Assembly: GCA_937905855.1 (NCBI GenBank) | Contig: CALCWU010000216.1 | Location: 1-10,296, forward strand | Length of the DNA: 10,296 nt | Source of the DNA: an uncultured Mollicutes bacterium | GTDB lineage: Bacteria; Bacillota_I; Bacilli_A; Acholeplasmatales; Anaeroplasmataceae | Reading direction: 5' to 3' | In this document: positions 1-6,838 of the stretch, piece after piece | Numbering within the stretch: the stretch's first letter is position 1 | Layout: each line of letters opens with the position of its first letter | Notes under the pieces: model-generated | Told to the model about the DNA's origin: nothing | Seen by the model: the letters and a program-made list of their open reading frames with translations, nothing else | The model's database searches: none | Translations under genes and position numbers: made by a program

Positions 1-27
1 TCGGTTCGATCCCGCTTAGCTCCACCA
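1..27 (+). tRNA. tRNA-Ala (probable), 3' end only
   Basis: The window opens inside a tRNA. Visible are the T loop (TTCGATC, 5-11), the 3' side of the T stem, the 3' acceptor strand TAGCTCC (17-23), discriminator A24 and an encoded CCA (25-27). The anticodon lies outside the window. The identity is inferred from the GGAG-type acceptor end, which resembles Bacillus tRNA-Ala, and from the downstream order Met-Ile2-Ser-fMet-Asp-Phe, which follows Ala in Bacillus-type clusters. tRNA-Val is the main alternative. One T-stem pair (T1 against C15) looks mismatched. Confidence 0.7.
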
Positions 28-70
28 TTTAAATAATGTTGTACTCGTGTAGTAAGAATTACGGGTTTAT

Positions 71-147
71 GGCGGTGTGGCTCAGTTGGCTAGAGCGAGC
101 GGTTCATACCCGCTAGGTCGGGGGTTCGAATCCCTCCGCCGCTACCA
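71..147 (+). tRNA. tRNA-Met (CAT), elongator
   Basis: This is a full cloverleaf. The acceptor GGCGGTG (71-77) pairs with CGCCGCT (137-143) including two G-U pairs. The anticodon stem AGCGG/CCGCT encloses loop TTCATAC with anticodon CAT at 105-107. The T arm is GGTTCGAATCC, the discriminator is A144, and CCA is encoded. It is the elongator because it has a fully paired 1:72 end and lacks the initiator's three G-C anticodon-stem pairs. The sequence closely resembles Bacillus elongator tRNA-Met. Confidence 0.93.
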
Positions 148-160
148 TTTATTAATCTTT

Positions 161-237
161 GGACCCGTAGCTCAGTTGGTTAGAGCTATCGGCTCATAAC
201 CGATCGGTCGTAGGTTCGAGTCCTACCGGGTCCACCA
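161..237 (+). tRNA. tRNA-Ile2 (CAT, lysidine-modified)
   Basis: The acceptor GGACCCG (161-167) pairs with CGGGTCC, and CCA is encoded. The anticodon stem ATCGG/CCGAT encloses CTCATAA with CAT at 195-197. Although the anticodon reads Met, the body matches the Bacillus minor isoleucine tRNA, and this is the position it occupies in Bacillus-type clusters, between elongator Met and Ser. In that family TilS converts C34 to lysidine, so the tRNA reads AUA as Ile. AUA codons are abundant in this window, so the tRNA would carry real load. The Ile2 identity is inferred from similarity and order. Confidence 0.85.
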
Positions 238-264
238 TCTGTTTTAAATTTATTTATAAAGTAC

Positions 265-357
265 GGAGAAATACCCAAGCCCGGCTGAAGGGATCGGTCT
301 TGAAAACCGACAGGGGATGCAAGTCCCGCGGGGGTTCGAATCCCTCTTTCTCCGCCA
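265..357 (+). tRNA. tRNA-Ser (TGA)
   Basis: This 93-nt class II tRNA has a long variable arm. The acceptor GGAGAAA (265-271) pairs with TTTCTCC (347-353), followed by discriminator G354, as usual for Ser, and encoded CCA. The anticodon stem TCGGT/ACCGA (294-298/306-310) encloses CTTGAAA with anticodon TGA at 301-303, reading UCN codons. It occupies the expected fourth place in the cluster. Confidence 0.95.
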
Positions 358-367
358 TTTTTTTCAT

Positions 368-444
<77 letters not shown>

Positions 445-446
445 CT

Positions 447-522
447 GGTTTGGTGGTGTAGTGGTTAACATGCTAGTCTGTCACACTGGAGATCGCGGGT
501 TCAATTCCCGTCCAAACCGCCA
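447..522 (+). tRNA. tRNA-Asp (GTC)
   Basis: The acceptor GGTTTGG (447-453) pairs with CCAAACC (512-518), followed by discriminator G519 and encoded CCA. The anticodon stem 473-477/485-489 has one G-U pair, and its loop CTGTCAC carries GTC at 480-482. It is the sixth member of the cluster, between fMet and Phe. Confidence 0.95.
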
Positions 523-549
523 GCTTATACAGCTAAATAATTTAATAAT

Positions 550-625
550 GGCCCGGTAGCTCAGTCGGTAGAGCAAAGGACTGAAAATCCTTGTGTCGGC
601 GGTTCGATCCCGCCCTGGGCCACCA
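550..625 (+). tRNA. tRNA-Phe (GAA)
   Basis: The acceptor GGCCCGG (550-556) pairs with CTGGGCC (615-621), with one G-U pair. The anticodon stem AAGGA/TCCTT encloses CTGAAAA with GAA at 583-585. The discriminator is A622 and CCA is encoded. It is the last tRNA before the terminator. Confidence 0.95.
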
Positions 626-658
626 TTTATTAAACTTAAAACCTTTCTTATATTTCTT

Positions 659-698
659 GGAAGATCAAGTCAAATGCCAGACTTGGTCTTTCTTTTTT
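659..698 (+). terminator. Intrinsic terminator of the tRNA cluster
   Basis: The left arm 661-671 pairs with 680-690 over 11 bp with one U-G wobble. The loop is 8 nt and is followed by TTCTTTTTTT. It lies 34 nt after tRNA-Phe, so transcription of the tRNA operon should end here and the downstream operon needs its own promoter. Confidence 0.88.
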
Positions 699-723
699 TG
701 TTTTTGAAATAATTAACTATTTC

Positions 724-740
724 ATCGAATAAAATTCGAT
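724..740. repeat. Inverted repeat ATCGAAT-AAA-ATTCGAT
   Basis: A perfect 7-bp inverted repeat with a 3-nt spacer, extendable by 4 more pairs after one mismatch (719-745). It lies about 48 nt upstream of the -35 box of the secreted-protein operon and is not part of a terminator, since no T-run follows. It could be a regulator binding site; no known operator consensus was recognised. Confidence 0.45.
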
Positions 741-742
741 AA

Positions 743-783
743 AATCTAAAATATTTCTTAAAATATAAATAAATTTGTATTTT
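743..783. repeat. Shared upstream block, copy 1
   Basis: AATCTAAAATAT (743-754) and AATAAATTTGTATTTT (768-783), separated by 13 nt, recur in the same order at 8351-8362 and 8371-8386 upstream of the lipoprotein gene at 8402. Here the second block ends 4 nt before the -35 box at 788. It may be an AT-rich UP-like element or a duplicated promoter segment. The low base complexity makes chance a serious alternative. Confidence 0.4.
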
Positions 784-787
784 TTTA

Positions 788-815
788 TTGACATTCTTAA
801 AAAATCAACTATAAT
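788..815 (+). promoter_or_regulatory. Promoter of the secreted protein-ABC operon
   Basis: A perfect -35 TTGACA (788-793), a 16-nt spacer and a perfect -10 TATAAT (810-815) form a vegetative sigma-factor consensus. The start of transcription is expected near 822, giving a leader of about 43 nt before the ATG at 865. No other strong promoter or terminator was seen between 865 and 5557, so this promoter probably serves all three genes. Confidence 0.85.
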
Positions 816-821
816 TAAGAC

Positions 822-839
822 AATAAAAATATTTTTATT
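822..839. repeat. 18-nt perfect AT palindrome at the predicted transcription start
   Basis: AATAAAAATATTTTTATT is its own reverse complement and begins at the expected +1 of the promoter at 788-815. It could be a repressor operator or form a weak 5' hairpin in the mRNA. The composition is purely A/T, so the palindrome may be coincidental. Confidence 0.45.
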
Positions 840-864
840 AAAAAAATAAGGGAGATTATAATAT

Positions 865-1623
865 ATGAAAAAAATTATTTTAAGTGCTTTTTTAACTTTA
901 ATATTTTTCACTTTTTGTTTTAATGCTGAGGCGAAAATTAGTTTTCCAGAAGATCTTTGTGTGGTTCCATATTCAGAATATTTAGGTGGTTATGGAAGTT
1001 TAGTAGAAACTAAATCATATCTTGATATTAATGGATGTGAAGCTGGTGGAACTCATTTTTATAAGATGCCATATTTATTAGATATTCCTGTTAGAGGAAA
1101 CAATGATAATATTGTTACTTATTCTAAGAGTAATTCATTTTATTATTTTGATGCTGGATCAAGCAGAAACGTAGCAAGCAGTTATACTGTTTCTAACACT
1201 AAAACAATTTTATATCAATTTACTCATACAAGTTCTGATAAGCTTACCTCTTTATTTAAAATTTCTTTTGATAATGATGTTATTGGTGAAATTGGTGGTG
1301 AAAGTGAAGTTTCAACTTCGTATACATATGGCTATGAAGAGTCTAGATATTTTGGTTATACTCAAAGTAGTTCTGATTCTTTTTATATTAGTGAAACTGG
1401 TTATTATCAACCGCAATTAAGAATAAGAGTTAGCGTATATATTGTTTCTGACTATATTACTTATGGTGCTGATAAATATATGCCATCAAGAAAGGATGTA
1501 GGCAATTACTATTTAATGCTTGTCTATTCGTCAAGCAGTTTGGGAGTTTTTAAATATATTGATAATGGTGATCATTATACTTATGATGGTCCTATGGTTA
1601 GTAATGTTGTTTATATGGATTAG
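865..1623 (+). CDS. Secreted Tyr/Ser-rich protein of unknown family
   Basis: This 252-residue protein is exported by Sec. It has a Lys-Lys n-region, a hydrophobic core at residues 4-19 and a signal peptidase I site after Ala-Glu-Ala (21-23). No lipobox, sortase motif or membrane anchor follows, so the mature protein is probably released. The mature part has only two cysteines (C32, C58), which could form a disulfide, and no Trp. Residues 103-200 show alternating Ser/Thr/Tyr and hydrophobic residues typical of long beta strands, including a Gly-Glu-rich turn at 140-148. I do not recognise the family. The pattern is loosely reminiscent of secreted beta-rich or pore-forming proteins, but that is only a pattern impression. 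The start has a Shine-Dalgarno GGGAG (850-854). It is the first gene of an operon with two fused ABC permeases, the first beginning 11 nt downstream, which suggests the pump serves or protects against this protein. Confidence 0.9.
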   Translation: MKKIILSAFLTLIFFTFCFNAEAKISFPEDLCVVPYSEYLGGYGSLVETKSYLDINGCEAGGTHFYKMPYLLDIPVRGNNDNIVTYSKSNSFYYFDAGSSRNVASSYTVSNTKTILYQFTHTSSDKLTSLFKISFDNDVIGEIGGESEVSTSYTYGYEESRYFGYTQSSSDSFYISETGYYQPQLRIRVSVYIVSDYITYGADKYMPSRKDVGNYYLMLVYSSSSLGVFKYIDNGDHYTYDGPMVSNVVYMD

Positions 1624-1634
1624 GGGAGATAGCA

Positions 1635-3686
1635 GTGTATGAGTTTAGGAGTGTTTCACTTAAGTTTAAAAAGGTAATATTTAGTGATTTTTCATATTCA
1701 TTTAATGATCATGGTATGTATTTTATTAGTGGTCCATCAGGCTGTGGTAAATCAACTTTAATTAAAATGCTTTATTTTAATCATTATAAATATAGTGGAA
1801 ATATCTTTTTTAATAAAGAAAATATTAGTGAGTTTGATATTTCAGCTATTGAGAAAATAAGATCTAATATTTTTTATTTCAGTGAAAATAATTTTTGTAA
1901 TAAAAATAAATCATTAATAGCTAATATTAAATTTATATTAGGTAATGATTTTGATTTAAATCGTGCTACTAATGTTTTAAATAAACTTAAATTAGATAAT
2001 AAAGTTAATCAAAAGTATAAAACATTATCTTCTGGAGAAAAACAAAGATTTGTTTTAAGCTTCGCTTTTATGCAAAATAGAAAAATTATATTAATTGATG
2101 AAATGATATCTAATTTAGATGAATATAATTATAAATTGATTCTGAATATGTTATATGAACTTAGAAATGATAGATTAATAATTATTGTTGATCATTTAAA
2201 GCTTTTGAGCTTTGAAGATGCTATTACTATTGATTTCATAAATCTAAAATCTAATTTTAATAGCTTTGATTATAATTTTGTTTGTCAAAATAATGTTAAG
2301 AAAAAGAATTACAATAATTTTGCTTTTTTTTCTTTAAGTTTTATAATACTTATATTTCTTTCTGTTTTTATAGGAATTTTTATAACTACTAAGTATTTGA
2401 TTAATTTTACTGATTCTAAAAAGGAAGCCTTTCTTCAAACCTTTCCACTTGTAAATTTTTCTGATGATTCGTATATAAAAAAATATCATTTAGAGGATAA
2501 TCATATTAATTGTTATTCTTTTGTATATGGTGGATATTATTATTATGTTTCAAATTCTCTTTATTACGGACATAGTTATAATAAGCTATTAGATAATTAT
2601 GTTTATACATTTGATAAAAAATATTATAATTCAATTAAAAATAAATATATAGGCAATGGTATTAAATTAAAATATATTGATGTTCCTAAAGAATACAGTT
2701 CTCTTTCAAATAGGAATTTTTTTGTAAATGAGAAGACGTTTAGTAAAATTACTAATTTTTTAAATTATATCGAACCAATTACAATAGATCAAAATGGAAA
2801 TGCATTCATAAAATCTGATGAATATGTTGAAAACAAATTTGCTGATACAAATGTATGCTCTATTGATTATTTATCAGATGAATTTCAAATTGATAGAATT
2901 TATGATGAAAAATTAAATGGAATTAAATTAAATGATGGAGAAATATTTATTAGTACCTATACTGCTAAAGAAATTTTAGGTATATCTGAAGAATTGTATA
3001 CTAAGATTAAAAATGGATATGTTTATAAAACTAGGGTACCTTTCATTGATGAAAATACTGAGTTTATAATTAAACTACCAAAAGCTGAATCATATAATTA
3101 TAATTTTAATATATATATTGACTTTACTTTTTTAACAAATAATGATTATGAAAAATATGTTAAAAAAACCAATATTGCTGGTAAAATATTTACTCACAAA
3201 AGCTATTATAATATAGATGAAGAGCATTATAACAATGAACTATTAGATGATTGTTTTAATGAAGAAATTGATTCAATATTAGTTAATGAAGAAGACTATT
3301 TATATCGCTATAATGTTTATGAAACGCTAATATCTTCTCAAAGATATATGCCAATCATGTCATTAATTATAAGTATATTGCTATATATATTTTCTTTACT
3401 AACTCTTAATAATAATTCTAAGATTTTAATAAGAAATAATTATAATTATCGAAAAATATTAGTTAATAAAATAAGGAATATTTTAATAATCTTTGCCTTT
3501 GTTCTTATTTTAATACCTTTATTTACATATTTATATTATATTTTTTTATTAAGTAAAATAAAGTATAGCATGCATTATAATTTCATTAATATTTATGCGT
3601 TTTCTTTTGCTTTTTCATTTATTAGTGCCATTATTATGTCAACAATTACTTTTTTAAAACAAAAATATGATTTTTATCATTGCTAG
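1635..3686 (+). CDS. ABC transporter, fused ATPase and MacB/FtsX-type permease (first subunit)
   Basis: This 683-residue protein joins an N-terminal ABC ATPase to a permease. The ATPase shows Walker A GPSGCGKST (33-41), signature LSSGE (131-135), Walker B with D155 and catalytic E156, D-loop SNLD (159-162) and H-loop H187. The Q-loop position appears to hold Glu84 instead of Gln. The permease has TM1 at about 228-252, an external domain of about 315 residues, and TMs at about 571-591, 615-639 and 652-675. That is the 1+3 topology of MacB/FtsX (type VII, mechanotransmission) transporters, which expel substrates from the outer membrane face and do not carry them through a channel. The start is GTG with Shine-Dalgarno GGGGAG at 1623-1628 overlapping the previous stop; a nearby ATG at 1639 is out of frame. 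Substrate unknown. A heterodimer with the next gene product is inferred from matching architecture. Confidence 0.9.
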   Translation: MYEFRSVSLKFKKVIFSDFSYSFNDHGMYFISGPSGCGKSTLIKMLYFNHYKYSGNIFFNKENISEFDISAIEKIRSNIFYFSENNFCNKNKSLIANIKFILGNDFDLNRATNVLNKLKLDNKVNQKYKTLSSGEKQRFVLSFAFMQNRKIILIDEMISNLDEYNYKLILNMLYELRNDRLIIIVDHLKLLSFEDAITIDFINLKSNFNSFDYNFVCQNNVKKKNYNNFAFFSLSFIILIFLSVFIGIFITTKYLINFTDSKKEAFLQTFPLVNFSDDSYIKKYHLEDNHINCYSFVYGGYYYYVSNSLYYGHSYNKLLDNYVYTFDKKYYNSIKNKYIGNGIKLKYIDVPKEYSSLSNRNFFVNEKTFSKITNFLNYIEPITIDQNGNAFIKSDEYVENKFADTNVCSIDYLSDEFQIDRIYDEKLNGIKLNDGEIFISTYTAKEILGISEELYTKIKNGYVYKTRVPFIDENTEFIIKLPKAESYNYNFNIYIDFTFLTNNDYEKYVKKTNIAGKIFTHKSYYNIDEEHYNNELLDDCFNEEIDSILVNEEDYLYRYNVYETLISSQRYMPIMSLIISILLYIFSLLTLNNNSKILIRNNYNYRKILVNKIRNILIIFAFVLILIPLFTYLYYIFLLSKIKYSMHYNFINIYAFSFAFSFISAIIMSTITFLKQKYDFYHC

Positions 3687-3695
3687 GGTGATTAT

Positions 3696-5561
3696 ATGAA
3701 GATAGATATAAAGAATTTATTTTATGAAATTGAAGGAAATTTGATATATGAGAATTTAAATTTATATATTGAAGGCTGTGGTATTTTAGCATTATGTGGT
3801 GAAAATGGTAGTGGTAAAACAACATTATTAAATTTAATTAATAAAAGTATTAATCCTATTAGTGGTAGTGTTAATATATTAGGTGATGTTATTTATGCAA
3901 GATATAATGAAGCTTTATTTTTAAAGAAAAGTGTTAAAGAAAATTTAAAGCTATGCTGTGATGATTTAAATAAAATTAAGGATGAACTTAAAATTTTTGA
4001 TTTAGATAATCTTATAGATTTAAAGGTATGTAAATTATCTAAAGGCGAAAAAATGAGACTATATTTATTAATGATTATTTTAAAATCAAAGGATATTATT
4101 TTGCTTGATGAGGTTACTTGTAATTTAGATTATAAGCATGAAGAAAAAATTCTCACTTATTTTAAAAAAATAAGTGAGAATAGATTAATAATAATTGCGA
4201 CTAATCAAAAAAGTATATTACCATATGCAAATGATATTATAAGTGTAAATAAAAAGCTTGATTATAAATATATAGGTGAGACTTCGAATAAAGAAGATAC
4301 CCATATTTATAACAAGAAAAACGTATTTAAATATTTAGATTTAAAATTATCATTTATTTTATTATGCTTAAGTATGGTATTTTTATTTATAAGTATAATA
4401 TTCTTAGGCTTTAGTAAAACGTATAATGATAAAAATGTTATTCTAAATGAAATAAAGGCTTGTGAGGATAATTATGTTTTATTTTCGGCATCTGATGAAG
4501 CTTTTGTTAGAACTAAAACTGGTTCGAAAAATGAAAAGATTTTTGTTAAAAATCCTAATCTAAACATTTCTTATATTTATTTATCAGATTTGATTAAGGA
4601 AGATGAAATTATTTTATCTAAATCAGCTTATAATAGATTGATTGATAAAAATATCGATGGATTTGATTTAATTGATAATAAAATGGTTTGTAGATTTGAT
4701 AATTCCTATTCATTTAAAATAGTTGGTATAAATATGGTAGGTGATGTTTCAGTTATTAATAAAGATATTTATAATTCGTATTGTTACAAATATCCTATAA
4801 TTAGAATATCAATTCCTTATAGTATTGATATTAAGCTTGATAGACTCCTTCAAACAATCCCTTTAAATGATTGTTATATAAATCCATCATTAGATGAAAA
4901 TACGATAATTGCTCCAACAGGTATTGATGGGATTGCTAAGATATTAATAGATAATGATGAAATAGAAGTAAATGTTATTAGTGCAGGTATTTCTAATATT
5001 ATTATAAGTAATGATATTGCGATAAAATTGAGCAAATATTATGAGATATTTTATGCATCGGATTATGCTTATGGTATTAAGGCTACAACTCAAAATGAAG
5101 AAGAAATTGCTAATGCTATTTTAAATGAAAAAGGCTATCTTTATTTTAATAATACAAATTCTTATTCACTTGTAATGGAATATGGTAAAGAAAATTCTAG
5201 TATATTTTTAATTATCTATTTTATAGCATTTGGATTATTTATTTTGATAATAAGCTTAGATTATATATTTTTTAATAAGCAAAATAAAGAAAATATAAAT
5301 GCTTTAAGAAATTTCAAATTTTCAAATAGAAAAATTATTTTTAGCTATAGTATTATTTACTTTGTATTCTTTATTTTTATTGGTACATTACTGTTTGGGT
5401 ATATATATAATAGATATATTGGACTTACATATATAAATATAGTGATTTATTTATTAAAATCTGGTTTTATTTATTTCTTTAATTATTTAATTATTTTTTG
5501 TTTATTAATAGGTAAATATGTATTAGTAGTAAGGAAGATTAATAATAAGCAAATAAGTTGA
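3696..5561 (+). CDS. ABC transporter, fused ATPase and MacB/FtsX-type permease (second subunit)
   Basis: This 621-residue protein has the same architecture as its upstream neighbour but is divergent. The ATPase has Walker A GENGSGKTT (35-43), signature LSKGE (114-118), Walker B with D138 and E139, and D-loop CNLD (142-145). The H-loop His is replaced by Asn170 in IIIATNQ, and the Q-loop Gln appears to be Asn71. TM1 lies at about 216-240, then an external domain of about 260 residues, and TMs at about 502-523, 547-570 and 590-612. The missing switch histidine suggests a weakened ATP site, so the pair may be an asymmetric heterodimer with hydrolysis mainly at the partner's site. The Shine-Dalgarno AGGGTG (3685-3690) overlaps the TAG of the previous gene, implying translational coupling and matched expression. 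The gene ends in TGA, supporting a standard code. An unusual inverted repeat lies at 4149-4181. Confidence 0.9.
   Translation: MKIDIKNLFYEIEGNLIYENLNLYIEGCGILALCGENGSGKTTLLNLINKSINPISGSVNILGDVIYARYNEALFLKKSVKENLKLCCDDLNKIKDELKIFDLDNLIDLKVCKLSKGEKMRLYLLMIILKSKDIILLDEVTCNLDYKHEEKILTYFKKISENRLIIIATNQKSILPYANDIISVNKKLDYKYIGETSNKEDTHIYNKKNVFKYLDLKLSFILLCLSMVFLFISIIFLGFSKTYNDKNVILNEIKACEDNYVLFSASDEAFVRTKTGSKNEKIFVKNPNLNISYIYLSDLIKEDEIILSKSAYNRLIDKNIDGFDLIDNKMVCRFDNSYSFKIVGINMVGDVSVINKDIYNSYCYKYPIIRISIPYSIDIKLDRLLQTIPLNDCYINPSLDENTIIAPTGIDGIAKILIDNDEIEVNVISAGISNIIISNDIAIKLSKYYEIFYASDYAYGIKATTQNEEEIANAILNEKGYLYFNNTNSYSLVMEYGKENSSIFLIIYFIAFGLFILIISLDYIFFNKQNKENINALRNFKFSNRKIIFSYSIIYFVFFIFIGTLLFGYIYNRYIGLTYINIVIYLLKSGFIYFFNYLIIFCLLIGKYVLVVRKINNKQIS
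4149..4181. repeat. Perfect 15-bp inverted repeat inside the second ABC gene
   Basis: Bases 4149-4163 pair without mismatch with 4167-4181 around an AAA loop. The repeat lies between the codons for the D-loop and H-loop. On the + strand no T-run follows. On the - strand the hairpin is followed by TTTTTT (complement of 4144-4149), so it resembles an intrinsic terminator for antisense transcription. Confidence 0.6.
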
Positions 5562-5585
5562 AGTGTTTTTTTAAAGTGATATAAT
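5558..5585 (+). promoter_or_regulatory. Extended -10 promoter of the peptidase operon
   Basis: An extended -10 TGATATAAT (5577-5585) has a weak -35 TTGAAG (5558-5563) at 16 nt. The -35 overlaps the TGA stop of the second ABC gene. Transcription would start near 5592, essentially at the Shine-Dalgarno GAGGTG (5592-5597), giving a leader of about 11 nt. No terminator precedes it, so read-through from the ABC operon is also possible. Confidence 0.55.
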
Positions 5586-5602
5586 AAATTTGAGGTGTTA
5601 TT

Positions 5603-6838
5603 ATGTTTAAAGAAGAATTTATTATTCATCGTAATAATTTAGCAAATTTAATGGCTGATAATTCAGCAATGATTTTATTTTCTAGATATAGTGGAGAGGG
5701 ACGTGAAATAAATCGTAATTTCTATTATGCTAGTGGTTTAAATGAATTTGGTGATAAGCTTGTTATTACTAAATTTTGTGGTAAGGTAAGTGCTGTTTTA
5801 TTTATTGAGCCATATGACGAATATAAGGCAAAATGGGTTGGAAGAGGACTTTTTAAGGAAGAAGCAACAGAGCTTAGTGGAATTAATGATGTTAGGTATT
5901 TAAATAGCTTTGATTCTTATGTTAGTATGCTATGTGGTAGCTGTGCTGAAAATATTTATATTGATTTTAGAAGAGAAAGTATTAATGCTACTTTGTCAGA
6001 GGATGAAGCATTTGCTAAGCAAATAACTGATAAATATCCATATGTTAAGGTTCTTAATGCTCATCCTTTATTTGCAAGTGCAAGAACAATTAAAAGTGAT
6101 GCAGAAATCAATAAAATTAAGGAAGCAATTCATATTACAAGATGTGGTCTTGAGGCAATTATGACTAATTTAAAGCCTGGTATGTATGAATATCAAGTAG
6201 AATCATATTTTGATCAAGCAATTAAGTATAATGGTGCTACTGGCTATGCCTTTAATACTATTGCTGCTAGTGGTGAAAATGGCTGCTGCCTTCATTATTC
6301 TAAAAATAATTCTCAAATTAAAGATGGCGATTTAATCTTGTTTGATTTAGGAGCTTCAAAGGATAATTATTGTTCTGATATATCTAGAACATTCCCTGCT
6401 AATGGAAAGTTTAGTGAACGTCAAAAATTAATTTATAATATTGTTCTTGGTGGACAAGAGCTAATGTTTAAAACTATGAAGCCAGGCCTTACAACAAGAG
6501 ATTGCAATCAGGTTTTAATTAAGTATTTTGCAACTGAGCTTAAAAAGATTGGCTTAATTAAGGAAGATAGTGAGGTTAGTAAATACTATTTCCATGGTGT
6601 TAGCCATCATATGGGTATGGATTGTCATGATTTATGTGATTATGGTCCATTAAAGCCAGGATGCGTTATTTCTAATGAACCAGGTCTTTATATCGCTGAA
6701 GAGGGAATTGGTATTAGAATAGAGGATGATGTTTTAATTACTGAGGATGGTTGTGTTAATTTAAGTAGTGAAATTATCAAAACTGTTGAAGATATTGAAA
6801 AATTTATGGCTGAGGTAAAAAATAATGAAAAAAAGTGA
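5603..6838 (+). CDS. M24 family metallo-aminopeptidase (Xaa-Pro aminopeptidase type)
   Basis: This 411-residue cytoplasmic enzyme belongs to the pita-bread family that removes an N-terminal residue, typically next to proline, using a dinuclear metal centre. The N-terminal creatinase-like domain spans about 1-160 and the catalytic domain about 165-405. All five metal ligands are present: D248 (in LFDLG), D259, H335 (in HGVSHHMG), E359 (in SNEPG) and E374 (in IRIED). The two accessory active-site histidines correspond to H231 and H342. Length is normal for bacterial aminopeptidase P-like enzymes. There is no signal peptide. The start has Shine-Dalgarno GAGGTG at proper spacing. It is translationally coupled to the following M29 peptidase with a 14-nt overlap, suggesting joint peptide breakdown for amino acid supply. 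Exact substrate preference cannot be read from the sequence. Confidence 0.93.
   Translation: MFKEEFIIHRNNLANLMADNSAMILFSRYSGEGREINRNFYYASGLNEFGDKLVITKFCGKVSAVLFIEPYDEYKAKWVGRGLFKEEATELSGINDVRYLNSFDSYVSMLCGSCAENIYIDFRRESINATLSEDEAFAKQITDKYPYVKVLNAHPLFASARTIKSDAEINKIKEAIHITRCGLEAIMTNLKPGMYEYQVESYFDQAIKYNGATGYAFNTIAASGENGCCLHYSKNNSQIKDGDLILFDLGASKDNYCSDISRTFPANGKFSERQKLIYNIVLGGQELMFKTMKPGLTTRDCNQVLIKYFATELKKIGLIKEDSEVSKYYFHGVSHHMGMDCHDLCDYGPLKPGCVISNEPGLYIAEEGIGIRIEDDVLITEDGCVNLSSEIIKTVEDIEKFMAEVKNNEKK

Noticed and set aside
717..911. 64-codon reading frame on the - strand
   Set aside because: It overlaps the promoter and start of the secreted-protein gene, and its Lys/Ile/Phe-rich composition is what antisense A/T sequence gives. 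No Shine-Dalgarno was seen.
865..1623. Lactococcin 972-type bacteriocin
   Set aside because: The gene order resembles such loci, but the protein is much longer than that family and lacks its Trp/His-rich C-terminal pattern; it has no Trp at all.
1639..1677. ATG start at 1639 for the first ABC gene
   Set aside because: This ATG is in another frame and reaches a stop after 12 codons; the GTG at 1635 is in frame with the ABC protein and has GGGGAG at proper distance.
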